Source of the DNA: Malania oleifera | Lineage: Eukaryota; Streptophyta; Magnoliopsida; Santalales; Ximeniaceae | Length of the DNA stretch: 64,000 nt | NCBI RefSeq assembly: GCF_029873635.1 | Contig: NC_080428.1 | Location: 62,359,957-62,423,956, forward strand | Direction: 5' to 3' | Shown here: in pieces, positions 44,359 through 55,487 of the stretch | How the letters are laid out: every line of letters starts with the position of its first letter | Numbering within the stretch: position 1 is the first letter of the stretch | Notes under the pieces: generated by a model | Database searches by the model: none | Seen by the model: the letters and a program-made list of their open reading frames with translations, nothing else | Told to the model about the DNA's origin: nothing | Program-made: the position numbers and the translations under genes

Positions 44359-47004
44359 TGATGCAGGGGCAGCATCAAGGTTCTGCAGACATGGGAGAGA
44401 TTAGAAGAAATATGAGAGAGGAAGGGAGGGGAAGGGAGGAGATACCAAGGAGAAACTCACATTCAATTCCAATTTAAATTCATTAATAGCTAACTTACAA
44501 CATGGCTTTCACACACTATTTATAAGATAGCCTACACACATAAAATTACACACATACCCCTAAAACTACATGAATTACAAACAAACCCATACTTTAGACA
44601 TATATTACAAACAACCCCCATATACACATAATCTTGTTCTAATTAACACTAAACACACATAATAAACTACTAACTTAACCCAACAATTGTCAATCTGATC
44701 CTTCTCAAGTAGTCTCCAACGTGGATTTTCCCAAGGTCTTGCTTCTTGTTCTACATCAAATCTTTGTCAGTTGGAAAAAGTTCGGCCTTGAATTTTGAAA
44801 TGTTGGAGGGTCAAAAGTAAGAAGCAAACTTGGACTCTTCAAAAGCCAGCACTTGAATGAGACAAGAAACCATGTTCCATTGGCAGCACCATAGACTTGA
44901 CTTGAGAATTAGCATCAATGAACTCATGGGGGATGACAAACTCTAAAATAGGAATGAAAGACTTTGGATGTCTTCAAACACATTCATTGCCTTGCTTGTA
45001 GTGTCTTCAAGTTGAGTAACCTTTACCTGATCAATAGTCTCATATTCTTTTTCCTAGTTGGTTGATAAAGCAGGCTTCACAATGATTTTCTTTCCATTAT
45101 AGTGGAAGACATAGGTGTTCTCATGTCCTTGAGTGGCACCCAAATCATCCAACCAAGAAGAAACAAGAGTAATGGTCAATCTTCGTAGGAGCCTCACATC
45201 TTTCGCAAATATGTATTGTAGAGTTATCAACCCAAGATATCACATAAGAATCTGGGTAAGGTTCCGGATGAAGCTGCATTCGAGTGGCTCCATTTATGGA
45301 AACCACTTTCATTGGACTTCTTCCATCAATGATGATTTTGCAAACCTTTTCTCTGCATTTGAGAAAGGTGTCGAAAAGCTTAAAATTGTACCCAAAGTTA
45401 GGCGAATGGCATTCCTTTTTACTATAATTTGTCACCGTGTTGCTGAATTTATGCATATACATGCTGCAGCTATATATCATCACTTTTAACACAATTTCCC
45501 ACAAGCCTTACTGCCAATTTCTCAAAAACTATCTTTAATTCACCTTGATATTGATTGTCCTGCTGAAATGAAACAAATTCACGAAGAAAACTCACAAATT
45601 ACAGCAAGAAAAAAACCTGACTTTTGATGTTGGCAGCGACAATTTCAGGTTTTCGTGCCAAATTATCACCCTTGCTTGCAATATGTTGTGTCCACAAGCA
45701 CAATATCTCCTTGCAGATCAAAATATAATGGAGAAAACCCAAAATATTGTGGCTGGAGCAAATTCTCGTGAAACTGGAACTAGGAGAAGACTCGGGCAGA
45801 ATCCCACTGTTAGGTCACTGGCGCGTGGGACGCATGAGCCACTGCTGGAGACTTTCTGGTGATGAGTTTTGGGGCTTAGGGAGTAGAGGGATGGGGAGTA
45901 TAGTGGTGTGATGAGAAAAGCACAGGAGATTAGGGTTTTCGAAGTGCCAACGGCTGGAAATGTTTTGGCTGGTGCATGGAGTGTCCTATGGTGGTCAGAC
46001 GGCAATGAAAATATGAGGGTGAGGGTTTCACGGGGTTTTGTTTTCAATGGGATGGGTGGTGTTGCAGGAAGAGGTCTGGAAGGTGGTTTTTTGAAAAATG
46101 GGGACACTGATGGAATTCCAGAAAATGTTCAGAAATTGCAGAAAACTGTTTTTTTTTTTGTGTTTTTTTTTTAACTGAAACTTCAAAACAGAAAACCAGA
46201 AGTTTGAATCAGAGAGATAGGAGGGAGTAAGAAGCATGGTATCAAAAAGAGACCAGTGAAGAAGATAGAAGAAGGGAGAAGGAGGGAAGAGGAAGAAGAA
46301 CAGAGATCAGAATAGGAAAGAGGGAGTTCGTATCAGAAAACAAGAAAGGAAAGAAAACTGAGAGAACAAAGGGAATTATGGAGACAGAAATAGAAGAAGA
46401 AGAGAAGGAGAAGAGGAACAAAGAAGAAGAAAGAGGGCAGAATGCTGCTAGGCAACAGGGAATTAAGGACAGGACAAGAGACTGGAACAGAGAAAAGAAA
46501 GAAGAAGAGTGAAGGAAGAAGAAGAAGAGAGGAGGAGAAGGTTGAGAGAGAATGGGTGGACTGACATGGAAAATAGAGATCGATATTGGGCTCTGATACC
46601 AAATGATGCAGGTGCAGCATCAAGGTTCTGCAGCCATGGAGAAATTAGAAGAGATAGAAGAGAGGAATGAAAGGGAAGGGAGGGGAGAGGAGATACCCCA
46701 GGGGGGGGGGACTCATGTTCAATACCAATTCAAATTCATCAACAACGAACTTACAGCATGGCTTTAAGACTGTTTAAAAGATAGCCTAAACACATAAAAT
46801 TACACACATACCCTAAAACTACATGAAATTACAAACTCATACTTTACACAAATATTACAAAAACCCCCAAATACACATAATCTTGTCTAATTAATACTAA
46901 ACACATCATAAACTACTAACTTAACCAAACAATTATTAATCTGATTCTTCTTAAGTAGTCTCCAAAATGGATCTTCCCAAGTTCTTGCTTCTTGTCTTAC
47001 ATCA
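44359..47004 (-). mobile_element. short non-autonomous LTR retrotransposon with intact ends
   Basis: Left LTR 44,359-44,758 and right LTR 46,604-47,004 (about 400 bp each) both begin TGATGCAGG and end ACATCA. CTATG at 44,354-44,358 and 47,005-47,009 is a perfect target duplication. A minus-strand primer-binding site TGGTATCAGAGC lies at 46,590-46,601, fixing the orientation. The 1.85-kb interior has no complete gag or pol, so it needs proteins from another element. An older copy is at 31,440-34,815. Confidence 0.85.
45050..45500 (-). pseudogene. gypsy pol relic inside the short LTR element
   Basis: The minus strand translates to HPEPYPDSYVISWVDNSTIH, then ICERCEAPTKID, and further on GATQGHENTYVFHYNGKK. 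This order resembles the region between the protease and RT of gypsy elements (VSWVD...RC...KI, then LGRPW...NTYSF...GKK). The middle LGRPW block is deleted. This supports a gypsy ancestor for the family. Confidence 0.5.
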
Positions 47005-47009
47005 CTATG

Positions 47010-47530
47010 TCTACAATTATGTGGCTGGCAACATGCCTGAATGTCAACCGACTCAACCCACGAATTTATCCTTCAGACAAACCTGTATGTCATCCTTACA
47101 AGGAAAATTGTCAAGTAACTGCCCTGCTTAGTCAACATGTCAACACTGTAGCATTTGACTTTGACACTGCACACAGCCTATGGGTCAACACCTGGTATCA
47201 TGCATGGTTTGCCCTTAACCATGACTTATTCCATGTACGAGCAGCATCATATGTCAATGAAGCACTTGATATATCCGAGTTAATCATCCGACCATGTCAA
47301 CCGAAACCAACCACTGTAACACCTTGTCAAGGACCATAGCCCTAAAAATGTCCATCCATGACCATGTCGAGTAGGCAACTTAGAATCTATGTGAAAAAAC
47401 AACGTAAATTGTCAATTCATTGAATGTCAAGATAACCCATGATAGGCCATCTTGTTTTTTTGCCTTGGCACATGAGTTAAATGCCGTGTGCCTTGGCAAT
47501 GTCAAAGCAATCAAGGGTCCAACACTTGCT
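47010..47530. repeat. TGTCA-rich sequence, right part
   Basis: About fifteen TGTCA(A) copies lie in 520 bp, including GTCAACATGTCAAC, TTGACTTTGACAC, ACCATGTCAACC and AATGTCAAGA. TTGAC on the reverse strand is the W-box core of WRKY factors, though a binding role is unproven. The right edge grades into the LINE fragment. Confidence 0.55.
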
Positions 47531-47965
47531 GACTTGATCAACTTTATCACTAATGTGATTCCAAGCTAAAGCAAGATTGAAATCCCTAGAAGCAGCAAGG
47601 GATCATATCACTGTCGCATTCACATCAGCAGAGGGAAGAAAATCAATTTTCATTGTTAATTCAGAAACTCCAACAGGATTCCTGCTAGGCCATTTCCACA
47701 CTCCCTTCTGAAATAATCTCAGATTCTTTAGCATTGAGAGATAATCCAAGCTTTGCAGGTATACTTTGACCCATATTGGCCACCAAAGGAATTAATGGAT
47801 GCCAATTATTATAAAAAAGAAAAGGAGTCCTGCCATTCCCAGTTGAATGTTTGATACAACCATAAGAAACTTCTCTTGCTTTAAGAATTCTCTTCCAAGC
47901 CCATGAAACCCTGCTTACTAAATGTTGTGATTTCAAATTGAAATCCTGCCTATTTTAGTGTGTAA
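47480..47965 (-). pseudogene. L1-type LINE ORF2 C-terminal fragment
   Basis: The minus-strand translation RVSWAWKRILKAREV, CIKHSTGNGRTPFLFYNNWH and, after a shift, KWPSRNPVG and AWNHIS matches the zinc-binding RT-associated region (zf-RVT) at the ORF2 end of plant L1 LINEs. The RT proper is absent. It abuts the poly(A)-like end of another LINE at 47,972. Confidence 0.65.
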
Positions 47966-47967
47966 CA

Positions 47968-49215
47968 TTTTTTTTGATCAGTAAATGATTAATTATATTG
48001 ATCAAAAGGGATATATACAGAGTAACTCCGGGCATACCCCGAGCAGGGAGGCCAAAGCTCCAATTCAAAACAAAGCGAGAAGCAATTAAACATAAAACCT
48101 GGGCATACCCAGGGGCTCAAAGCCAAACAAAATTAAAGCATCAAAACAAGGAAAACCAAGCTACAAGACAATCCAAACTGGGTAAACCCAGTGAAATCAG
48201 AAGCAAACTGATACAAACTGTTAACAGAAATGGTGCAACCGCCAACAGTTAGCCCAGACAATCAGTCCCATCTCAAGGGGGTCGAGACCCTTTATTCTTC
48301 TTCTTGCTCTTAGCAGGCTTAACACTCTCTTTATCCACAAGTGTGGCATTTCCTTTGTCCATAGACTTTTCAGCTTCACCTTTACCTTGCTTAGAGGAAG
48401 AATCAATGGTAGAATCTGCAGCAGTGTTCCCAGTAGAACACTTACTCTTGGAACCTTTTGCAGTGCTTTTTTCCCTTGGTGTTCAATTGCAAACTTGTCC
48501 TTTGTTGGTGCTTTTGCATCTACCTTAGAAGTACCAGGGTTGCCTGCATCACTGCCTGATTGTATACCCTTACCTATAGTATGCTCAGTGACAACAGGTT
48601 CATTGGTTTTCTTTCCTTGTTCATCACTCAGGCAAGCTCTCCTAGCTTCTATATGTTCCTTCTCCTTCTTGGTTTTACAATTTCTTTCAGCATGGCCAAG
48701 GGTTTTACAGTAACAACAGAACTTAGGAACATTTTCATAAACAATATCTTGGGTGAATGAACAATCATTAGAGAGTCTAACCTTGATACTCTTCTCCAGG
48801 TCCTTTGAAACATCAATCTCAAGCAGAACCCTCGTGTATGAAGGCATTTCCCTGTTAGTGGTAAGTTTATCTGCATACACAGGCCTACCCAAAACAGAGC
48901 AAATTTTCCCCAAAGCCTTCAAGGACCAGAGTTCAAGGGGGAGATTTCTCAACTGAATCCAAACTGGGAGAATGCTTAGATTCTCCATTTCAAATTGAAA
49001 CAAGTCTGGCATCCTTTTAAGCAATAGAGGACGGCCAAATGCAAGGTAAGGGCCCCCTGTTAGCACTTGAAACATGTCCTCTTCATTATAAAATTTAAAG
49101 ATAATCCAACCACTCACATGGTGGAAAACTTCAACCTTTGCATGCCAAGATTGTTTTTTCAAGCACAGCTTACGATACATGAAGGAACAGTTAGACCATG
49201 CTGCTAGTGACACAT
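47968..49215 (-). mobile_element. L1-type LINE copy carrying ORF1 only
   Basis: ORF1 (48,221-49,213) is followed on the minus strand by a ~250-bp tail ending in eight A residues (47,968-47,975, plus strand T run), a LINE-style 3' end. ORF2, normally 3-4 kb, is missing. I could not identify a target-site duplication. Confidence 0.6.
48221..49213 (-). CDS. LINE ORF1 (DUF4283 and CCHC zinc knuckle), probably defective
   Basis: 330 codons are open. Residues 1-130 match the DUF4283 domain of plant LINE ORF1 proteins (LTGGPYLAFGRPLLLKRM, LPVWIQLRNLPLELWS, YTRVLLEIDV). Residues near 165-178 form a zinc knuckle, CCYCKTLGHAERNC (CX2CX4HX4C). ORF1 proteins bind LINE RNA. After about residue 255 a frameshift has replaced the original lysine-rich tail, which is still readable in another frame (VDKESVKPAKSKKK). 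The start methionine lies at the element's 5' edge, so the true N-terminus may be missing. Whether it is expressed is unknown. Confidence 0.65.
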   Translation of the reverse strand: MSLAAWSNCSFMYRKLCLKKQSWHAKVEVFHHVSGWIIFKFYNEEDMFQVLTGGPYLAFGRPLLLKRMPDLFQFEMENLSILPVWIQLRNLPLELWSLKALGKICSVLGRPVYADKLTTNREMPSYTRVLLEIDVSKDLEKSIKVRLSNDCSFTQDIVYENVPKFCCYCKTLGHAERNCKTKKEKEHIEARRACLSDEQGKKTNEPVVTEHTIGKGIQSGSDAGNPGTSKVDAKAPTKDKFAIEHQGKKALQKVPRVSVLLGTLLQILPLILPLSKVKVKLKSLWTKEMPHLWIKRVLSLLRARRRIKGLDPLEMGLIVWANCWRLHHFC

Positions 49216-49274
49216 CTACTGATTGAGATTGTATATTCTTCTTATTGTTGTTGTTGCCATTTTGCGGGTAATAC

Positions 49275-49985
49275 TAGTCTGTCTTTGATGCATTTCATAT
49301 GGACTATAAATTGTAAAATTATGATTTATAAGTTTCACGGAAAGGCCTCCTGGTTGCTGGCTTTTATCAGATTTGGTTTTATTTGGAGTCACAATGTTGT
49401 AAGATTGAAAGGCTTAAATGTCAAATGAACATGGCAGAACATATTTGGTTACTAATTCAGGATTCAGCTTTACAGAATTCCAGTCCATACAGGCTACTGA
49501 TGAATTTGGTTGGATATGTGAAGTATTGAGAAGAAGGAAATCATAATATAAGCTCAAGGAGCATGCCTTATTGTTTCCCTGGTGCTTCTTCCCAGCCTAG
49601 AAGCTCCTCCCCATTCTTTTCCGGTTTTATTTTTGAGGTCATGCTCATAAGTTATTTGATGTTGTGCTTATCATTGTATGCATTTTGTGTGTGCTGAGCT
49701 TAAACCCACACTCTTGTTGTCCAGAGACCATTGATATATCATAATAATCATTAGAATGTTGTGAACTCTATATCATAGCCCACCAAATTCATCATTAATC
49801 CAGATAGATTGGAATTCTATCCAACTGAATCCTGAATTAATAACCAAATATGTTTCTCCTGTGTCAGTTTGACATTCATACTGTTATAGCTCCAAATGAT
49901 AAAAGCCAGCCATCAGGAGGCCTTCCTGCAAAACTCATAATTTAACAATTTATAGTCTGTATGAAACACATCAAAGAATGACATG
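49275..49985. repeat. large imperfect inverted repeat
   Basis: The left arm (about 49,275-49,510) and the reverse complement of the right arm (about 49,783-49,985) share TTTGATG, GACTATAAATTGT, AAGGCCTCCTG, GCTGGCTTTTATCA, ACATATTTGGTTA, TAATTCAGGATTCAG and GATGAATTTGGT in the same order. The spacer is about 270 bp. A direct repeat (GTGCTGAGCTTAAACCCAC near 49,690; TGAAGCTTAAAACCAC near 50,037) also joins the spacer to the right flank. A transcript through it could fold into a long hairpin. Confidence 0.75.
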
Positions 49986-50877
49986 TATTGCACTGATGAG
50001 CTCATCAATTGTCTTTTTATGCTTTTTGTGCCTATGAAGCTTAAAACCACTCTAGTAGTCTTGTTCCCAAGAATAATTTTACTCTTTTTCTGAAGAGGGA
50101 AGGGAGTTAATAAAATTCTTTTGATTATTATGGTATATCAATGGTTCAGCTTAGATAGCAGTTTCTTTAGAATAAATATGAATTTTTCTTCTTTCATTTG
50201 CATTTTTTTTTTCATGAAAATCTTATTTTATGCATGATTGCAATTATGGCTGCCACTGTCTTTAACAGGTCTAGGAAATTGAGGATGATCAATCTACATT
50301 TTGGCAAAAACAAAGTTACTTCTCTATTTAGATAAAAAAAAGTTACTTCTCTAAGTTAATATAATTGTGTGTGTGAGAGAGAGAAAGAGGGAGATCGAGT
50401 TTGCATGGTGGGGAACGGGTGGCAATGTAATCAGGTATGTATGGCTGCGTAAGTTACCTTTGGGGTTCAACCTTTACTCTTTAGAAGATCAAATAGAATG
50501 GGTGGAGCACATACAAGTAATTAATTTGGGATCTTGTGTTGGTACATTAATTTGACTTTTCTTCAGTCTCTTGTTAGGATTGATAATGAGATGTGGAAAT
50601 AGTAAAAAAATTGTGGGTTTCAGCTTCCTGTTGCTTTTGACAGTATTGCAAGAAAATAAAATTCTAAACACTTGGAGACTTCACTTCAGCTGTTGGCTCC
50701 TATTTTTTAATTAGATCCATGTTATATACTGTCAGTAGACATACATTTTCTCTTTTTCACCTTTAAAAAAAAGGTTCATTTTGTCTGTTTTCTCCATAGA
50801 ATGGTGAGAACACGTGCATAAACAAGAAAGAAAAATAAAATATTCGTTCTTCCACAAAACAAACTCTGCCTGTGATG
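49986..50877 (+). other. unassigned intronic or flanking DNA
   Basis: No recognised element or exon. A GA-rich patch lies at 50,369-50,395. Confidence 0.45.
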
Positions 50878-52072
50878 CACTTAATGTCTTAATCTTTTCA
50901 CACACAGCCGGTCCCAAGACCAGGTAAAGGAGGAGGGTTGCGTTAGGTAGTTGATAGCCAACGTAAAATTTTTCAAATCACTATGATATGAATCCTTACC
51001 GAATATTGGCTGGGGCGTTCCCTACAAGCGACATGTTGCACTTGTACCATCTGTGTGTAGCGAAAAGTGGGCGAGGGTGGGTAGGTCGTCGCCCGAAGCA
51101 ACGCGCCGTGTCTGTGCCCGGGTACGATGTTAAATATGCGAGGTTCTTGCATCATTCTAGACGTAAGCAGGTAAAAAAGTTAGTTTAGGAAACTAGGATT
51201 AGATTAGTTACTTGGAATATAAGGACACTTGTGGGTAAAAACATAGAAATTGTGGATTCAATTATTAGAGGAAAAATTAATAAAATTTTCCTTCAAGAAA
51301 CTAGGTGGGGGAGAAAGCTAGAGAAATTGATAAATCGAGATTTAAACTTTGCTACATTGGAAAAGAAAACCATATGAATGGAGTAGGAATTATTATAGAC
51401 AAAAACTTAAAAGATATCATTGTTGATGTAAACAGAGTAGGGGATAGAATTATAAAAATCAAGTAGGCTTAGCAGAAAATCTTAAGAGACAATTTTAGGA
51501 AGATATGGAGAACAGGGATTGAGAAAATATTCATAGGAGGAGATCTGAATGGACACATTGGAAGAGATAATAGAGGTTATAAGAGGATACATAGAGGATA
51601 TGGATATGAAGACAAAAATGAGTCTGGGGAGATGATCTTAGACTTCGCTATGTCATATGATTTTGTTATAATGAATACTTGCTTTAAGAAGAGAAAAGAA
51701 CACTTAGTAACCTTTAAAGTGGACAAAATAAACGTTAAATAGATTTTTTTTATTTTTTTTAATGAGGAGGGTGGATTGTTTATCATGCAAGGATTGTATA
51801 GTTATTCCATGTGAAAGCCTAACCACACAACATAGAGTCTTAGTGTTAGATATATATATTAAAAAATGGAAGAAAAAACATAAAATACACCAGTGTAAGA
51901 GAACTAGGTGGTGGAGCCTAAAGGGAGAAAATATAATAAAATTTAAAAATAAAATTATCAAAGATGAGGATTGGACTATAGAGGATGGCATAGATAGAGC
52001 TAGCAAAAGAGATTTTAGGTGAATCAAAGGGAAGATTCACGAATAGCAAAGAAAGTTGCTAGTGGGATAAAG
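50878..52072 (+). mobile_element. RTE-type LINE, 5' half with endonuclease
   Basis: It starts with TTAATGTC, TAATC and CACAGCCGGTCC shared with the LINE at 35,531. From about 51,200 the translation (with shifts) gives LVTWNIRTLVGK, FLQETRWG, FIGGDLNGHIGRDNRG and SGEMILDFAMSYDFVIMNT, the motifs of the apurinic-like endonuclease that nicks target DNA for RTE LINEs. It is broken at 52,072 by a copia element; TAAAG at 52,068-52,072 is the target duplication. Confidence 0.8.
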
Positions 52073-52347
52073 TGTCAAAGTATTGTGTGAATGACCGAAT
52101 GGTTTGGCGCTGAGTTCTGTATATTATATATAGACTTTACAAGAATGCTATACATGGAAAGTAAATAAGTTCTAGCATGATTCTAGCCCTATACATGTAA
52201 ACTATAATCAATCAAGCCCTATACATGTAAACTAAGTATATGCTAATTGTACAAAATAATGAATTGAAAAATAAGGAAATAATTGTGGGCTGAAGTAAGG
52301 AAAAAAATCTTTTGCTTTGCTGTTTGCTGTTCCGTTGACAGCCCCCC

Positions 52348-53223
52348 TCAAATTGATGCGGGTTGATCAACAAACATCAATTTGCTACTTAGGAAGCAAT
52401 GTCGATGATGAGTGATAGCCTTGGTGAAGAAATCTGCAATTTGTAATTCAGTGGAAATGTGTGGAAGAATGATAACATGAGTTTCAAATGCTTCACGGAT
52501 AGAGTGACAATTGACTTTAATATGCTTCGTGCGCTCATGATAGACAAGATTGGCCGTCATGTGGATAGCACTCGTATTATTGGCATGTAGAGGTGTAGGA
52601 TCGGTCGTAGAAAAATCTAGCTCAGCAAGCAAACCTCGAAGCCAAATAATTTCAGAATAAGCAAGAGACATCGCCCGGTATTTAGATTCCGTTGATGACT
52701 TAGAAACTTTGTCTTGCTTCTTACTCTTCCAAGAGATCAATGCATCACCTAAGAACACACACCAACCAATGATGGAGCGATGTATATCCACACAACCAGC
52801 CCAATCAACATCGCTATAAGTAGCAAGGCGAGTAGAATTGCCTGCAGGGAAGAATAAACCACAAGAAGAAGTGCCTTGAACATAGCGTATGCTCCTACGG
52901 ACAGCAGCCAAATGAAGATGACGAGGAGTCTGAAGGAACTGGTTGACTTGTTGTACAACAAAAGAAATGTCTGGTCTAGTAATGGTGAGATAGACAAGAC
53001 TACCTACCAACTTTCGGTATAAACTGGGATCAACAAGTAAATCACCCTCCTCTTTGCTAAACTTGACATTTAATTCCATGGGAGTATCAACAGAAGTACC
53101 CTTCTGAAGGCCAGCCGTGGCCACCAAGTCACTAGCATACTTATGTTGATTGAGTGAAATACCTAAGGGACTACGATTCACCTCAAGACCAAGAAAATAT
53201 GTGAGAGACCCAAGATCTTTCAT
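52348..53223 (-). pseudogene. Copia-B RT C-terminus and RNase H
   Basis: The 291-codon open frame starts at MKDLGSLTYFLGLEV (end of copia RT). It then has LVGSLVYLTITRPDIS, SDVDWAGC, SIIGWCVFLGDALISWKSKK, SKSSTESKYRAMS and HERTKHIKVNCHSIRE. RNase H residues are partly lost: LHANNTSAI replaces the usual CDN block, and SDVDW stands for SDADW. It ends QIADFFTKAI near the 3' LTR. In an active element it would help make the cDNA. Confidence 0.85.
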
Positions 53224-53910
53224 ATGAAAGGACTCTGATAGATGAGTCTTGAGCTGAGCAAGTAAAGCAGAATTGGAACCAGTAATACAATATCATCAAC
53301 ATAAACCAAAAGAACAATAATACCTATGTTTGATTTCCGAAGAAACAATGAAGTGTCATACTTGCTTTTCTTGAATGAAAATTGTAATAAAGTGGTGCGG
53401 AATTTATCAAACTAGGCCCTCGGAGCTTGTTTGAGACCATAAAGAGAGCGACGAAGCTTACATATATGTGAAGTCGGAGAGGGAAACATGCTCGGGGGTG
53501 GCTTCATAGAAATACACTCTTTAAGATCACTATGAAGAAAAGCATCAAGCTCGGGGGTGGCGTCATATAAATACACTCTTTAAGATCCTCGTGAAGAAAA
53601 GCATTCTTGACATCCATTTGATGTAGTGGCCAATCACTGGAAGTAGCAATATCTAGAATTGTATGAACAGTAGTCATCTTAGCCACAGGAACAAAGGTCT
53701 CTTCATAATTGACACCATATTCCTGATTATTATCAAGTGCAACAAGGCGAGCTTTGTGACGATCCAAACTTCCATCAAATCAGACCTTGACTGAGTAAAC
53801 CCATTTACAACCCAAAGGAACAATGGTGGGAGGACAAGGCTCAATGTCCCAGGTGTGATTGGCCTCCAGAGCGACAATTTCTTCCTACATAGCTTGTCGC
53901 CAACAATCAT
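53224..53910 (-). pseudogene. Copia-B RT N-terminal part with 59-bp duplication
   Basis: The segment at 53,504-53,767 carries KARLVALDNNQEYGVNYEETFVPVAKMTT and DWPLHQMDVKNAFLHEDLKE, the start of copia RT. A direct duplication (units starting at 53,490 and 53,549, each GCTCGGGGGTGGC...) inserts 59 bp, which breaks the frame. Downstream (53,280-53,500) pieces of the palm, including VDDI, are readable in another frame. Confidence 0.75.
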
Positions 53911-55487
53911 GCTTGGTAGTGTGTGAGTAGGATGTGGGAATATCTAAATTAGACAATGCAGCAGTAAGAGCTGAAATAGAATTGCCAAAACTTGAAGAGA
54001 GAAACCCATACCTATCCGGGGGTATAGACACTTGAGAAGAGCGACGTACCAAAGGCTCTGGAGGTGCTACAACTGACTGAATTTGGAGCATAGTAAGATC
54101 AGATATCGAATGAGCTACCGGAAGAGATTGTGGGCCAGAGCGTTGTGTATACACAATACCTAGTTTAAAATGAGAACTGACTTGATGAGGATCCGAGAAC
54201 TGCTCCGCAAAGGAGGGGAGAAGAAGAGGAGGGTACAGAGGACACAAGAAAGAAATATTGATTTTCGAAGAAAATAACATTCCTAGAAATGCGTGTACGA
54301 TGTAATGTAGGATCATAGTAAACAAATCCCTTTTGACACATGTTATATCCCAAGAAAGTACATCGAACAGATTGAGCAGATAATTTATGTCTCTCATGAG
54401 GAGGTAAATGAACAAAATATACACAACCAAAGGTACAGAGGTTATCGTAACTAGGTTGCTTAGCAAATAAGCGGAAATAGGGAGATTCCATGAGTAGGAC
54501 TTGAGAAGGTAAATGACTAATCAAGTGAGTAGTAGTTTTCAGAGCCTCAACCCAAAACATGGATGGAACAGAGGATTCCAGCAAGAGAATACATACCACA
54601 TCTAGGAGATGACGATTTTTCCTTTCGGCTACTGGGGAATAGTAGGTGGTGAATGTTGATGAATATTACCTTTATAAGCCAAAAATGCCTAAAAGTCAGT
54701 AGACACATATTCACTACCAAAATCTATGTGTAATGTCTTACTATAAGCAGAAAATTGATTGTCAACATACGCTAAAAACTCGATGAAAGTACAAAAAACC
54801 TCAGATTTAGAGCAAATAAAGTAGACCCAAGTAAATCTGCTATGATTATCAATAAAGTTGCATAGTATTTAAATTTTTCATGTGAACTAACCAGGGAAGG
54901 TCCCCAAACATCATTATGGATAAGATCAAAGCACTGAGAAGCTCTACTAGCATGCAAAGGGAAGGGAAGAGTTTTGTTTTTACTAAGTTTTCAAAAGGAA
55001 CACTCAAGAGATAAAGAAGAACGTTCTTTATTACCAAGTAAACCATAGTTCAATACATGAGATAAGATCTGAGTATTGGGATGACCTAAATGACGATGCC
55101 ACACCATACTAGGACTTGAAACATTATTACAAGCAAAAGACTTAATAGAAGAAACTAGAGAACGTGCTGGAACAGGCAAAAGTAGTGGAAACAAGCGCCC
55201 CACTATAGGTCCCTTCGCGATTCGCTCCCCTATTACCGCACAACACAACCATTACCAGAAAAATTAACAACACAATTGTTATCAACTAATTGACCAATAG
55301 AAATAAGATTCGTGGAAAGCTGAGAAGCAAGAAACATATCAGTGAACTTAGAAGAGGCAACTCCGACAGTAGCTATTGGCAAAGAACTGCCATTGGCAGT
55401 TTGAATAGTAAATTGACCAGTGTAGGGCCGAACATGACACATGGTAGTAGGATTATTCATCATGTGGTTAGAGGCACCCAAGTCCAC
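53911..55487 (-). pseudogene. Copia-B integrase and protease region
   Basis: Several overlapping short frames cover this region. DLGASNHMMNN (55,487 end) is the aspartyl protease site with DSGAS changed to DLGAS. WHRHLGHPN (55,070-55,110) is the pre-integrase domain. CFDLIHNDVWGPS and a later DFGSEYVS start the integrase core. FGCVYFVHLPPHERHKLSAQ and CTFLGYNMCQKGF end it. Stops and frame changes are present at about 54,600-54,960. Confidence 0.75.

Noticed and set aside
46333..46623. 96-codon minus-strand Leu/Ser/Phe-rich frame resembling a membrane protein
   Set aside because: It is the translation of a purine-rich leader next to the LTR primer-binding site; the composition explains it.
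41494..50877. Search for the remaining kinase exons (GYLAPEY, DVYSFGV)
   Set aside because: No matching sequence with splice sites was found on the plus strand in this interval or in the last 300 bp of the window.
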